From Patiria pectinifera (taxonomy: Eukaryota; Echinodermata; Asteroidea; Valvatida; Asterinidae): a stretch of 64,000 bases of DNA. This document shows, one piece after another, positions 1 to 12,366 of the stretch. The notes under the pieces are model-generated. The model was not told the DNA's origin. It did no database searches and saw nothing but the letters and a program-made list of their open reading frames with translations. The stretch spans positions 7,211,501-7,275,500 of the forward strand of contig CM057146.1 of assembly GCA_029964075.1 (NCBI GenBank). The letters run 5' to 3'. The translations under genes and the position numbers were made by a program. Within the stretch, counting starts at the first letter, position 1, and every line of letters starts with the position of its first letter.

Positions 1-221
1 AAAGGTAAAGAAAAATTTGTTGACCGAGGGAAAGTCTTCAACTTGCAGCGTGGGGATGGGAGAATTACATGAGGATTTCTTTTTGAATTTTCTTAATTGG
101 AAGTGTTTTTTTTCCATTAAAAGTTTATCATTGTCCAGCCACATTGGTCAGAACATGGTCAGAATTTGTAAGAATTTATCTTGATGACTACATTTTCAAT
201 TCATTCTTTCAAAATTAAACT

Positions 222-455
222 TTAACCCTAACTCCCTACTGTATTTTACTGAGTACTAAGTTACTATTTTACCAAGTCCGCCAAAACCCATCAATCACAC
301 TGCTTCCAATAATTATATGCTTTGCTTTAGGCCTCCAGGCCCAAGTCCATCATACTCCATCAATATTTAGTCAAACTAGACCTGCTGGACCAAGTCCTCA
401 AAAATCCATCAAAATGGGGGATAGATTTTGATGGAGTTCGGAAGGTTAGGGTTAA
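222..455. mobile_element. piggyBac-like MITE, TTAA-flanked
   Basis: It starts TTAACCCTAAC (222-232) and ends GTTAGGGTTAA (445-455). These are inverted termini with TTAA at both ends, as for piggyBac-type elements. The 234-bp interior has no coding frame and contains CAAGTCC/CCATCAA repeats. A diverged relative lies at 12126-12366. The class is inferred from the TTAA target and CCCT terminus. Confidence 0.6.
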
Positions 456-543
456 GAAAGTTTCCGGTATAGTGGGTTTGTTTTTCAAGCAAAGCTGTCG
501 ACGGATTTGTTTGCCATGTTACTTGTGCGTAGTGCTAATTTTT

Positions 544-1670
544 AGCTGTTTCGGTGTACACACCGAAACAGCTCTTGTTTTTGTTATTTTTTTTTTTCTC
601 TTTTTTTTTTTTCTTCCACTTTTTTTCCCATAGGATAACACGTGTTTTCGTTCTACAACGCACTTTTTGACTTTTTTCAAATCCGATCGACTTCAAACCT
701 GGCACACACTTAGACCACCTTCTGAAGATGTATGCCGAAACTTTTCGTCATCATGACGTCATCACGTGTCACGTGACGTCATCCTAAAAGAGCATTCTTC
801 AAGGCCCTATATCTACAGAACCGGAAGTCTGATTTGGTTCAAACTTGGTATGCAAGTATTCCGGGACGTGTTATAGACGAAAATTGCAATGACGTCATGA
901 TGACGTCATCGTGTGATTTTATTTAAATTATTCAATTTTTGGACCTTTTACTCATATCTCATAAACGGAATGTGGTAAATTTGAAATTCTTTTTGTAACA
1001 GGTTTGTTAGGTCATAGATAGATGCACACAATTTCGTAAAATGTGTGACGTCATCATGACGTCATCAAAAACGTGATTTTTTGATTCACATATCAGGGTA
1101 TGTCCGATCGTTATGAAACTTGGTGGGTAGGTAGGTATGGATAACAGTATTCAAAATCTGAAGTGACGTCATCATGACGTCATCGTCTGATTTTTTTATG
1201 AATTTTTCAAATTATAATATTTTCTACAAATTTAGCAAAAATGACATAAAATATGGTCTGATCCACCTGATGTCCGATTAGGTTCAATGTCGGTATGCAG
1301 ATATTCCAGGAAGTAATATAGACAAAAATTGCAGTGACGTCACGGTGACGTCATCATGTGATTTTTTATGAATTATTCAATTTTTGGACCTTTTACTCAT
1401 ATCTTATCAATGGAACGTGGTTAATTCGAAATTCTTTTTTTGCAAAAGGTTTGTTAGGTCGTAGATAGATACAGAAAATTTCAAAAAATGTGTGCCGTCA
1501 TCATGACGTCATGAAAAATGTTGTGTTTTTTTTTTTTTTTCATAGGATGGACACTTTTTGTATAGAATACGCATGTACATGTTTACTCGACCTGGATGAA
1601 ACTCCTTTACGGCAGTCATTAATAAAACGGTAGAAAACAGCTCAGTGTTTGTCCACAAACACATTTCTAG
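544..1670. mobile_element. Helitron-like non-autonomous element with internal repeats
   Basis: A 13-bp-arm hairpin with TACA loop lies at 544-573. A second hairpin (GTGTTTGT/ACAAACAC, 1645-1662) is followed by CTAG at 1667-1670 and then T, like a Helitron 3' end. Between them are two diverged copies of a unit of about 445 bp (for example 838-1075 and 1282-1515). Eleven TGACGTCA octamers occur in pairs. No Rep/helicase frame is seen. The 5' boundary is uncertain. Confidence 0.45.
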
Positions 1671-4625
1671 TTTTTATTACTTCAGGAGAAATTTAAAAAT
1701 TATCAATTTCATTTCAATTTAGGGTTATTTCGAAAAAGAATAAACTGTACTGAGAAAATATAAGACATGCTCATACAGAAAGTGTTACATGTAAGTCTGC
1801 CCTAATCCCCACAACAGCTGTAAAATATTGTACTGTATTTGTTTAGTACCCTGTCTCACCCCCATATGCCCCCATGGACCCTCGATGATGGACATTGCTG
1901 TCACTGACTTTATTGTCAATGTCACCAAATAAACTCTTTGTGGTTTTGCAGCAGCAAATTAATGGGAGGCTGCTATTAACATGTTTCACACTGTCTGGCC
2001 AGCAGTTTTGAAACATAACGACTTTGCTTGTTTGGATTTCATGGGCAGTACTAAAGGTTAATGGGAATTTCTTAAATCTGGGTCAGGTCAGACTTCAAAT
2101 TTTGTGGTTGGGTAGTAAAAAATCAATGTAGAAAATGATCAAATTGTGGGACAAAGAATTAGTATGAACTGTCATGGTTCAGTCTCAGTAATAAATCTTA
2201 AGGGTGATCAACTTTAAGTTCAGCCATAACTTTAGAACGTGCATGTAGGACTTGGATGAAGCCAAGGGCACACTCAGCACAGCCATCTGGTATTTAACGA
2301 GGTATTTACTGAAAGGAATAGAACAAAACATTCCATCATAGGTAACTGTAATTTAGATTTAGCCTGTATGTAGTGTGGCAAAACAATAACACCCACGCCT
2401 CTTTGCGAACAAAGAGTGCTATTGTACGACATACCGTACTGCAAAGTGTGTAGGCATTATGGAGTATTGATATTGTCTGCATGCACATGATGCAGCACGT
2501 TGCCGGCAGGCATTACATTACGCAAAATAGGTACTATAGGCAATACTCGATTATTTACATTCTATAAATGATAAAACGATCACATTTTAATGTTACCGGT
2601 AAATCTTATACAGGAATTTCACAATACATTCATGTACAGTACAGTAGTATTGAAGTGTAACAAAAATTTTAAACACACTTACTAGAATTCCTACATGTGT
2701 ACATTTGTACCAAGTGAAGTTGCTACAAATTGGTAGGGCGCAGTGTACATGAACTTGTCAAACTTGCATAATTTACACAAATTACAAGTTTTCTTCTGAA
2801 AATTTTCCGTTTGTTAATGAATTCGACCTGTGCTGTAAATTGTTACGACGGCTGCTGTAGACACGCGGGCATTAATGGAAGTGAATACATGTAGGCTCTC
2901 CATGATAATGTGTACAAATATACAGGTATCTTTCCCATCTTTTTAGAATACAAATATTTTTATGAGACTCGACATAAAAATTTAATCCTGTTCAAGTACG
3001 GTACATGAGCACGTACACAGTTTGTTCCATTGTGTTGCACTTCGTATGCACTGTTGATTTTTTTCATGTCACGAAGGTCATTTCTGTCTGAATACTAAAA
3101 ATTAATGAGAAAAGTGACATTCTCCCAAAAATTATAGAATTCCTTTCTCAGTTGGTATGTGTGGGGGTGTTTGGGGAGGGGTTGGGGTTGGGGGGGTTCA
3201 AAGAGCACAACTACCGGTATGCTACAGTCATGTGATCTGCCACCCCTTTGTTGACATGTGTTGCACATCTGTTAAGAGTGGGGGGATTTTAACTGTGTTT
3301 TTGGTCTGGTTCTACTTCATGTAAATTAACCATATTTTTCATTGGCTGTTGACTCACCAGTGGGGAATGTCGAGGGTGGGTGATAAATTGTCTGACTGCT
3401 ACATGTTAATGTTATTACTGGCAGATTCTTAATCGTTGATTGATGGCCATTGTGGGCAGGAGGGTGAACGACAATAGTCAGCCCTGGACACAAGGTTGCC
3501 AGCTTGTTGACTACCTTGTATTTATGTTGCAGGGATTCCCATTCTGTTCGGTAGGACTCTGGGTCAGGGGAAGGATGATACTGCTTTTGTTGTTGTCATA
3601 CTGACATGTATGTATCTGTAACCTTGGATCGACAAGATTTTTTTTCAAAATGCGAACTCAACTGATAAAAGTGTGTTTGTCCATTCATCTGGAAAGCAAA
3701 TTCTTTCAGCGTTTACAAATACAGCATACTTGGAAATTTAACACAGTGAGGTACTGAAGATACTTCAGGAGACATTTTTCCCCCCAATTTTTTGGTTTAA
3801 ATATTTTAGTTTCAATTTAAATGCTTCCATCTGCCGTTCCAGTAGCTAAAAATGTGCAAAAACTGCAAATCCCAAAATAAATGTCATTTCCAGAGATACA
3901 TGTATGTCAAAGAAAAACTCACCAAAACATTTGAGGGAAGGGAACAAGAACAAAAATTGTTGTAAAACAGAAATTTGTTGAATATAAAACAAAAATTAAA
4001 GAAGAAAGCAAAACCTGCAAAGGAAAATAAAAGTTGATCAGTTCGTCAGTAAAGCCAGATTTAAATCAAATTAGGTTTTGCCCTTCACCGACATCTTATG
4101 AATAGCCAGATTTCATGGCAAGGTGGTTAAAAGCTTCTTAAAAGCATAAGACACAGACAGTTTATAACTCAGTGCCCGTCCGATGTTGAAAACAGTTGTC
4201 AGAATGACAGTTGCAGATTTCACTAATGACTTAACCGGCTGGATTTCGACAAATGCGCATTATTTTTCTTGCGACGCAACTGATAACTTGCATTTTCACA
4301 GATGGGGGAACTGCGTGGTGGATTGAGTGATTTGAAACAAATCCTTAGCAGGATATGCAACGTGACAGTGAACAATTGTACATGGAGGATGTTTTTTTCA
4401 ACACCTAGGAACAAAATTGCCCATGTACATTGGGCAACTTCCTATTGACAAAAGGATTGTTTCCTTGTTATTTCAAAACGTTATTTTTAAAAGTGCACCC
4501 TACGTGTACTTGCACCGATGTACATGTACATGTACGGTACATGTACATATGTACATGTACATGTTGGTTAAAGTTAGATTAAAGATATGTACATGTACAT
4601 AAAAAGTTTTGTCGCACGATATTAA
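1671..4625. other. Non-coding sequence, nothing assigned
   Basis: AT-rich sequence with scattered TACATGTA and ACCGGTA motifs and a G-rich run near 3165-3200. I see no coding frame with exon-like boundaries and no recognisable RNA gene. It is either intergenic or part of the first sdk intron. Confidence 0.5.
4515..4605. repeat. TACATG microsatellite
   Basis: Repeated TACATG/GTACAT units, self-complementary as TACATGTA. Similar tracts occur at 9335-9370, 10370-10395 and 21115-21135. Confidence 0.8.
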
Positions 4626-5000
4626 AGGCCAAAAAAAAAAGTCTCCGGTTTCTGGTATGCGCGCGCGACGCCGTAGCCATGCGGGTCGGCAAAATTAAAA
4701 AGTTTTTTTTTCAATGAAAGATGATGTCTCAAAACCGCCAGACTCACTGGTTTGACTGGAATCCTGCTGCTGCACAATTTTAATGTGTTTTTTAGATTGG
4801 GTTATGGTCGAGAATAAGCTTTATGTGGCCTCTCTGGACTCCCATATATTTGCACTACTAGGTTTAGTCGGGCACCATTTGCAGTCATCAGCCGACATTT
4901 GAAGCAAAAAAATCAGGTAAAAAAAAAAAAAAAAGCCGCGTCGCCGCACCACTTTTTGGGCAAGCTCCATACCAGAAACCAGAGACTTTTTTTTTGGCCT
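4626..5000. mobile_element. MITE with terminal inverted repeats of about 33 bp
   Basis: The left end (AGGCC, A-run, GTCTCCGGTTTCTGGTATG) is the reverse complement of the right end (CATACCAGAAACCAGAGAC, T-run, GGCCT), with small differences. The 375-bp interior is non-coding. The superfamily is not recognised. Confidence 0.6.
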
Positions 5001-5817
5001 AAGAGATTATTTGTTTTGGACTCCAATCGACTGGTGAGGGTAAGTGGTTGTTTTGGGAGGGGTTGGGATCCACAGCCTTTCCCCTAAAAGATTGGTCCAA
5101 CTCAAGCCCCAAAACACCCACATCAACACCCCCCCCCCCTGTATTGTTGTAACCCCACCCCCACACTCCCCACCTACATTCCAAAATGTCCAATTGGGGA
5201 ATGGTAGAATTTACCAATGTTATTTCCCCAGATTGGTACCCTATTGGTACCGGTACATGTAATTTCAAACCTTCCCCATCCCACCCCCTTTCAATAGCTT
5301 CATTGTCTATTTTTAATGTGGCTGGTAAATTGTAGATCTTTTCAGACAGGAATGAAAATAAAACCTATCTTTACAAAACCAAATGCTGTGACGGCATCAG
5401 GGTCGGGGACTTTCCAATGCGCATCCTATGGAAACGAAAGTACTGGTACATTGCCTTAAAAAGTGAAACCTGTACGTAATGTTGTTTCCTGTTCCTGATC
5501 AGTCATTATTGTGACCATAGAGCTAGGACCTAGCTCTATGTTGTGACATTGCGTAAATTCTCATGTATACCGTTTAAAATCTATCATCTGGAAGTGACTG
5601 TTATTTATATCAGAGTCTGACTCAGCATTTTATTGAACTGTCCAAATTCTATTTTTAGTTGCCTTGTTTTGAACATGTCAGTAACTTTTCAAGAAAAAGT
5701 AGAATTTTTGAATTTGGTACATTTTGGTAACAGGAAATGTGTTTGAAATCTTTTAATTTTCAAGAGTTAGGCCTAGTACTTGTGTGGGAAATTATATTGT
5801 AAATCATGTCCGAAAAA

Positions 5818-5910
5818 AAATGGATCCCCAGAAATTGACGTTGGCCTATTGAACGTTTATGTTCTGGATCCCCAGAAATTGATGTATTGAACATTTATGT
5901 TACATGTACG
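5818..5910 (+). repeat. Short tandem duplication
   Basis: Two copies of a unit of about 45-50 bp, each starting TGGATCCCCAGAAATTGA. The second lacks a few bases. Confidence 0.7.
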
Positions 5911-6447
5911 TGTGTGTGACATACTTTTGTAAATGTGAACAAAAATTGCAACATGTGTTCATTTAAAAAAATATTTTGAAATGATTTCTTCCTTTTTCTT
6001 TTTTTCTTCCTTTGTTCACAACTGTGTAATCCAAATGGACTCTTTTGTTGACTTCTAAGTTCTTGGCTTTTTGCGCACCAATCTTGTACCCACGAAACCT
6101 GTGTTTCAATGACTAGGGTCCTCCATCAGCGGACATGAAATTGTCTGCAGAACGAGTTAACACTGCGACAGCTGTGCTGACTGACAGAGCTGAAAGGATC
6201 TTGAAAGGGTTAGGGACCAGGGAAATTAGACCTTTGCACAATCCTGACCTGATTAAAAGTATGGAAAGAGAAAAACACATCAAAGGGACATTCACCCTGC
6301 CTGAAACTGAAAGTGTGATGCATCGTGTTTCTGTATTCACTTTTATATTCAGCCAAGTTTATGGGGCTGCCAAGATCCAAGCACAGACATTTGGTGAGCA
6401 CAGAAAAATATCTGCTTAGCAAAAACAGCTGACCCTCATTGGGTATA

Positions 6448-6913
6448 CCCTGCTAAATGCAACAATAGCCAACTCAACTCAATTTAGAACCATGCTAAAT
6501 GCAACAAACTGCAACAAACTGCAACAGAGGATTCTGTTGCATTGTGCAGTGAACTTAGTGCATACCAGCCTTGGCACTATGAGCAGTTACCCTGCTAAAT
6601 GCAACAAACTGCAACAGTGGATTCTGTTGTATTGCCTTGGCACTATGAGCAGTTACCCTGCTAAATGCAACAAGATGCAACAGTGGATTCTGTTGTATTG
6701 CCTTGGCACTATGAGCAGTAACCCTGCTAAATGCAACAGACTGTTCAGTGGATTATGTTGCATTGTGCAGTGAACCCAGTGCATACATTTAAAACATACC
6801 AGCCTTGGCACCAACCAGTTACCCTGCTAATAACGGGGACTTGTGTTGGCTGCTAGATGCAACAACTTGCAACGACTTTTTACTGCTGTTGCATTCTGTT
6901 GCATTTAGCAGGG
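6448..6913. mobile_element. MITE with 17-bp inverted ends and internal 66-bp tandem repeat
   Basis: CCCTGCTAAATGCAACA at 6448-6464 is the exact reverse complement of 6897-6913. Inside are repeated units beginning CTAAATGCAACA; two adjacent full units (about 6660 and 6726 as right ends) are 66 bp each. The reading frame through 6492-6773 comes from this repeat. A related AACCCTGCT...GGGTTAGGGTT element is at 40384-40577. Confidence 0.65.
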
Positions 6914-6997
6914 TTAGGGTTAAGAGCTCATAGACTAAACCTGAAAATATACTTTTACAGTACAACCATAATGGCCGAAAGGAGATTATTCACAGAC

Positions 6998-7110
6998 TGG
7001 GAGTACGGTATTTGATCATTTCTCTGAATCATTAATTGGATATCATGGTTAATTGGCCCTGTTACGGACATGCTACTACCTTTCATAACACTGGAATTGC
7101 CCTTACCCTT
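6998..7110 (+). repeat. Dispersed repeat, unknown family
   Basis: The segment TTTCTCTGAATCATTAAT to CTGGAATTGCCCTT recurs with mismatches at about 49984-50075, in intron 30 of sdk. Part recurs on the other strand at about 12965-13030. Confidence 0.6.
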
Positions 7111-8396
7111 ACCAGCTAAAGTGTGGTTCAGGTTGGTTTGCACCAGATTTTTGCTGAGAGCCTGTGTCGTAAATTTAGCAAGCAGTATTTTCTTTGTAGC
7201 AATACCAGTACCATTAAATTGGGCCCAGTTTGTTGTTGAAGTCGTAAGCGACGTGGTGCCCTTTAATGTGACAGTGTCTCCTCACAGTGTCAGGTTTTTA
7301 TTGGGTGTAACCTCAGATCGGGCTGACAATTTCAATCAATATCCATTCCACTAACAAAAGACATGTAAAACATGCATTTTGATTAATAATCAAGTTGGGC
7401 CGCAGGATGGAAAGATTCTGTCTGTCTCCCCAGACAAATTATTTGAAATATCCAGAGGAGAGAAACATCAAACATGCGTTGTTACCAAGGGGATTTCAAG
7501 TTTCATAGGTGTCTGGTGACTCTGTTGCTACTGACCTTAGGGCACAAACTGTACACTATTAATGGGGTGAAGTTCAGTTCATGACTTCATGCTGTGTACA
7601 TTGCACTGTACTGCCAGTCACTCTGTGTATTCACGGTATAAATTACAATGTTGCACCATCAGTTTATGTACATACAGTAAGCATGAACATATGTACATGT
7701 ACATTTGGTTTTTTTTCCTGCAGGTTGTGTTACATTTGTATATGTACGGTAGTTAAATTCTTTTATTTATAGTATTATACAACTATTTATTCTTGAGTAT
7801 TTAAAGACAAAATCAGAGATATTTTGAAAATCTCAGCAAAACCAAGTGTTTTGGTTTCAAAATAAGCTGCCAAACAAACCCCCAGCAATTTCTGTTGATG
7901 TACAATATGTACATGTAGTCTAGTTTTACAAGAAATTGAAGCGCTCTGTTTTGATTAATTGTACGGTACCTCATTAATAAAGAATTGAAGTTTCAATTGC
8001 ACATTTGTAGTCGTCATGCGTTGTGCGTTATTTTAGGAGCTACAGTGAGTAATGAAAATAAAACTCTAAAAAAAATACTTGGAATTCACTTGTTTCATCA
8101 TACCCGGTACGTGTTTAATCAACAACCTACCCGGTACATATATTTGTCATTCTGTAAATTTAGGGGCCAATATGGGACATTTTTCCTGTCCCCGTTACCT
8201 TGGAACTATGGTATGTACCGTAATTTCCCTTTTCAAGTCTCATTAAACTTAAATAAGTTTAACATTTCTTCATAGCGTATCTTACTGGTATTAATTTTCT
8301 TTTTTTTTTTGATTATATATTTTTTGTTTTTCTTGTTATTTACCAGATTTTTTTTTATTGATGGGATGGATGTATTCTCTAAGTATGGAAATAATA

Positions 8397-8425
8397 AATG
8401 AATTGAATTGAATTGAATTGAAAAT
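8397..8425 (+). repeat. (GAATT)n microsatellite, possible retroposon tail
   Basis: Four or five GAATT units follow AATAATAAAT. The complementary motif (ATTCA)n occurs at 33695-33720 before TTTATTCTCATCATG, so both may be 3' tails of one retroposon family in opposite orientations. Confidence 0.5.
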
Positions 8426-11400
8426 TAAGAATGAATTTGAGGCAGTTATTATTTGCTTGTGTAGCTAGTTTGCTATTCATATTCTTGGAGGATGACTGCA
8501 TTAAGGAGTGCATCAGAATTATAAAATCATAGATTTCAGATGGAACAGGAAGAAACATGGACCCCTAACAAAAAGTTATAGTAGAGTGACCCACACCGGT
8601 ATATTGAAACTGACAACTTGCCATGGTCCAAAATTGGACAATTTTACAATTCGAAATGTAAAACTTCTTAGGTAATCCACCACAGGCAAAAACTGGCTGC
8701 ATGTGTACGTACATTCACAGTCACAACAGCTTTTGTGCCATGAAGTTTTGTAAGAACCTCCTCTGGTTGCAAATCCCATGGTGTAGTAGGTGTATATGTG
8801 GGGATCAAGTTTGGGACCTTGCTTGAGGCGAGGTTCCACCTAATCCCATGAGGTCAATGATGTTGGATTATCTGTAGTGACTGGAGAGGAACTTCTCATG
8901 GCACCATTCATGGGTTGAGTGGAGGATTTTTGCGTTGTTCCCCGCTGTGGTGGCTTGGGTTTGAGGAACATTTTTTTGCTGGTCCCAGAGATCGAGCCAG
9001 CCTGGTGTCGTCTTGTACTTGACTCTCTCACTGACTGACCGACTGACTGTCTGTCACTTGTTAAAAGTTTGGGACCAAATCCCACAAAATACATGTACTG
9101 TAGGCCTACCGGTACAATTCCATCTTAGTCTCTTCCGGTTCTTCCATAAAGGAGTCTTTCCCTCGGCATGGCCTTTTGGGGTGGTACACTGTTACCTCTA
9201 AAAAAAAAAAAACACTCAATTTTGATATGTCAATATGTGTACAATATGTGTACAATGGATATCAGTGTGCAGCCTGACTTGTGACTGTATTTCTACAATG
9301 TCAAACCAATAAAATGTCTACTTTGTACTGGTACATACATGTATGTACATGTACATGTACATGTACATGTGCAATGTACTCTACCTGTCATTCTATTCAG
9401 CCGTTGAAGATTATGAAGAAAATGAATTGATATTTCTGCAATGTTGACCCAGTCTGTTTGCACAGTCTCGGCCCCACTGTTGATATTACTGCAATTTCAT
9501 ACTCGGCATGGGATCGGTGGTGTCTAGTGATAGCTAAAACCAACAAGCCAAAAACCTTCTATTAGTTCTAAGTTGAAAGTTATAGCCCTAAAACCAACAC
9601 TTGCCCATTTGAGACAGTGTGTGGGACTGCTGTCATAACATGGGTGCTGCCACACAACGTCTGGCTGGGGAAAAAAAGATGAACGTTTTAGTTTAGAGCT
9701 TCAAATTACGGTTCAACATCGGACATTTTTCATTCATTTTTACCATATTTGTGTGATCCAAACTGGATGTGTGCTTAGTCAAACTTTTGGGTAATAATAC
9801 AACATTTGCTTTTGCTGTCATTTTCAGAAATGGATGGATTTCGGCGTTAGTATTTTGTAGCGAATATTGTTACACTGACCTGTTGAAAGTTTTGTGGATT
9901 AACTAAATTTGGTAAATTGGGGGCAGTATTTGAAAAAAAAAAGTCAGTTTTTTTTTCAACAATAGAAATTGGTACATAAATTCCACTATTTTTTGAAAAT
10001 GACAGCACACCAGGTGCCATGATTTCACAGGATACCTGAGACTATTATTCACTTACATTACAATCAAGTGAGATATTTTATAATAATTTGATATTTTTTT
10101 TGTAATCCTCTCAACAAATGACAGCTTTCCACTTCAGTGCCAATTTGAAAATCATCTATTCTCTCTCTGTACATTGGTCTAGTTCATTTGTACGGTCATA
10201 ACTTTGATCAGTCTACAAAGGCAGTGCCTCATCATCGTGTTTGTTTTTCAAAGTGAAGTGGGCTTTTGTGCGGAATGCACAGCTTAACCAGCTCTAAATA
10301 GTTCTTTGACACCACTACACATTCACATGTTTTGATGATTGATGATTGCCTCTAGCTGGATGCATACGCGTGTACATGTACGTGTACATGTACTTTGGTT
10401 AGAGAAATGAAAAGTACCGGTACGGTAAAGTGTTTTCTTTGTGCTCCAATAATGCATGAGAAAAATCCAACGCCTAGCTTTTGCCAAGCTTTTGGTATTT
10501 CGTGCCTTTGAAGTATTGTTGCAGTCTGGGGGCCAGGGTGCTTGCTCTCAACTGGTACTTGCTGTGCGATTATGCGATTAGGGGGCTTACATTCACAGGT
10601 ATGCGTGAATAGCACATGTCTGAATGGGAATTGTGGGCTGTAGCCAGACAGCCTTTGTCTGCCGAAACCTTGTCGAAATCCAGTCTGATAACTGTGCATT
10701 GAAAACAGCCCGTAGGACACCCATAGGACCGCATAGAACATGTTTACGGTGAAAGGAATGGGTTACCACGCCAACTCTATGATAAATGGATGTTGGTAAA
10801 GCGCAGGGATTTTTTTGTTTATTTGTGGAGAAATGGTATCCAACAGCTTCTGGTAATGCATGGTATTGTATAGGGGACCTGCATAACCTCTTTATCTGAT
10901 TGAACAGTGTAATAGAATTTTTACACAAAAGGGGCATTAGTGTTCTTAAAATGCTTCCAAAATTGGGAAAAATACTGGTAGATACACACCCAATTAAACT
11001 CCATCGCCACCCACACTAGTAATTTATAGAAAATTTTCAGTGCCTTCCATATTTGAGTTCATCTTCTGTCCCCCCGAAACAATTTTGCATGCCTAATTTT
11101 TTTTCCCTCAGACATACCGGTAGTACATGTAATACATGTACTCAGTGCTGTCATAAGGGCCTTTTGCGCTGTCCAAAATCTTCAACACAGGGCTTTCGCA
11201 CGAGCAAGAATGGCTTCTACTTGGGCCCACTGCTCTACACGGGTATAATCCAACCATGTCCCGACTAGGGTTGAGAGGCCCTACCCAAGTAGAAAATTCA
11301 AAATCTACAGCTGACCCACAGTACATAAAATCCAACATGCTTGTAAGAACGATAGGGCCTACACCTTTCATGTTTGATGGGACCGTGTTCTAAATGGTAG

Positions 11401-12125
11401 ACCTAGACCTGTGTTGATTCCAACATGGTTAGGGAGGCCTAGTTAGGGAGGCCTGTAAAAATGGCCTAGAGAGCTTTTTTAAAATAAAAAGATTCACTAG
11501 CCCTGTTTTGGAAAACGACCCTAAAATGTTGTGAACCCATTCTACCTACCTCTCACCAACTTGGAATGTTAATTTTGTTGTAGAATTTATGGGTGTTGCA
11601 GCCACAACCTTTGAAAAAATTCCTGCTTTCCTTTGGTGACTTGTAAAATGTTCCTTGGATTTCATAAATCATGTTGAATTTTAAAAGATTGTAAATGTCT
11701 CGCAGGAGATGCTTGCGGTTGATTGATTCACCCGGGGAACGACCAAGCATGAATGGACTGCTTGTCCGACATAAATGTCAGCGGGGGAGATTTGCCAGTT
11801 CACACTGGCCCCTCGTGGCCAAAAATGCAGATATAAATTTCATTTGAAGAGTCATTCAATGTTCCTGTTCCTCCAGAGATTTCCATTATTTCACATGACG
11901 GTCTGGTATCTGTCTGGAACTCCACTGTGGAAAGAACTACAGCCAGCTGAAAACCAAATGTGTGAACTTTGGGACATTTGAAATATTTGGTTTCCAATAA
12001 ATATTGTCTGTAATGTGGCAGCTGGATTTATTGACGCCCGAGACTAGGGTCGAGGATTTATGCTTTGGCCCAAGTTTTGTTTATGTGCAAAATGCAAAAA
12101 TGGATTGCAATTATCTTCTGTTGTA

Positions 12126-12366
12126 CATTAACTTTACCTCCCTACTGGAGTACTGAGTTTTACTATAAAGAACAGTACCAAGTCTGCCAAAATCCATCAC
12201 TGACTCTGCTTCACATAATGCTTCAGGACCAAATCCATCGAAATCCACCACAAGACCACCACTATTATGTATTTCGATGGACTTCTTACAGATTGCTTGT
12301 CTGCCAAAATACCCACAGAGGGGGATGGAAGTTGATGGAGTTACATGTAGGAAGGTTAGGGTTGAT
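12126..12366. mobile_element. Degenerate piggyBac-like MITE
   Basis: Related to 222-455. It shares CTCCCTACTG, GAGTACTGAGTTT, AAGTCTGCCAAAATCCATC and the right end GGAAGGTTAGGGTT. The termini have decayed. Confidence 0.55.

Noticed and set aside
6135..6419. 94-codon frame with ordinary-looking composition
   Set aside because: No recognisable motif or convincing splice sites, and the opposite strand is open over the same region. Left unassigned rather than called a gene.
10352..10937. Two overlapping minus-strand frames of 114-129 codons
   Set aside because: No domain, no splice context, and they overlap each other in different frames. Chance frames are expected at this length.
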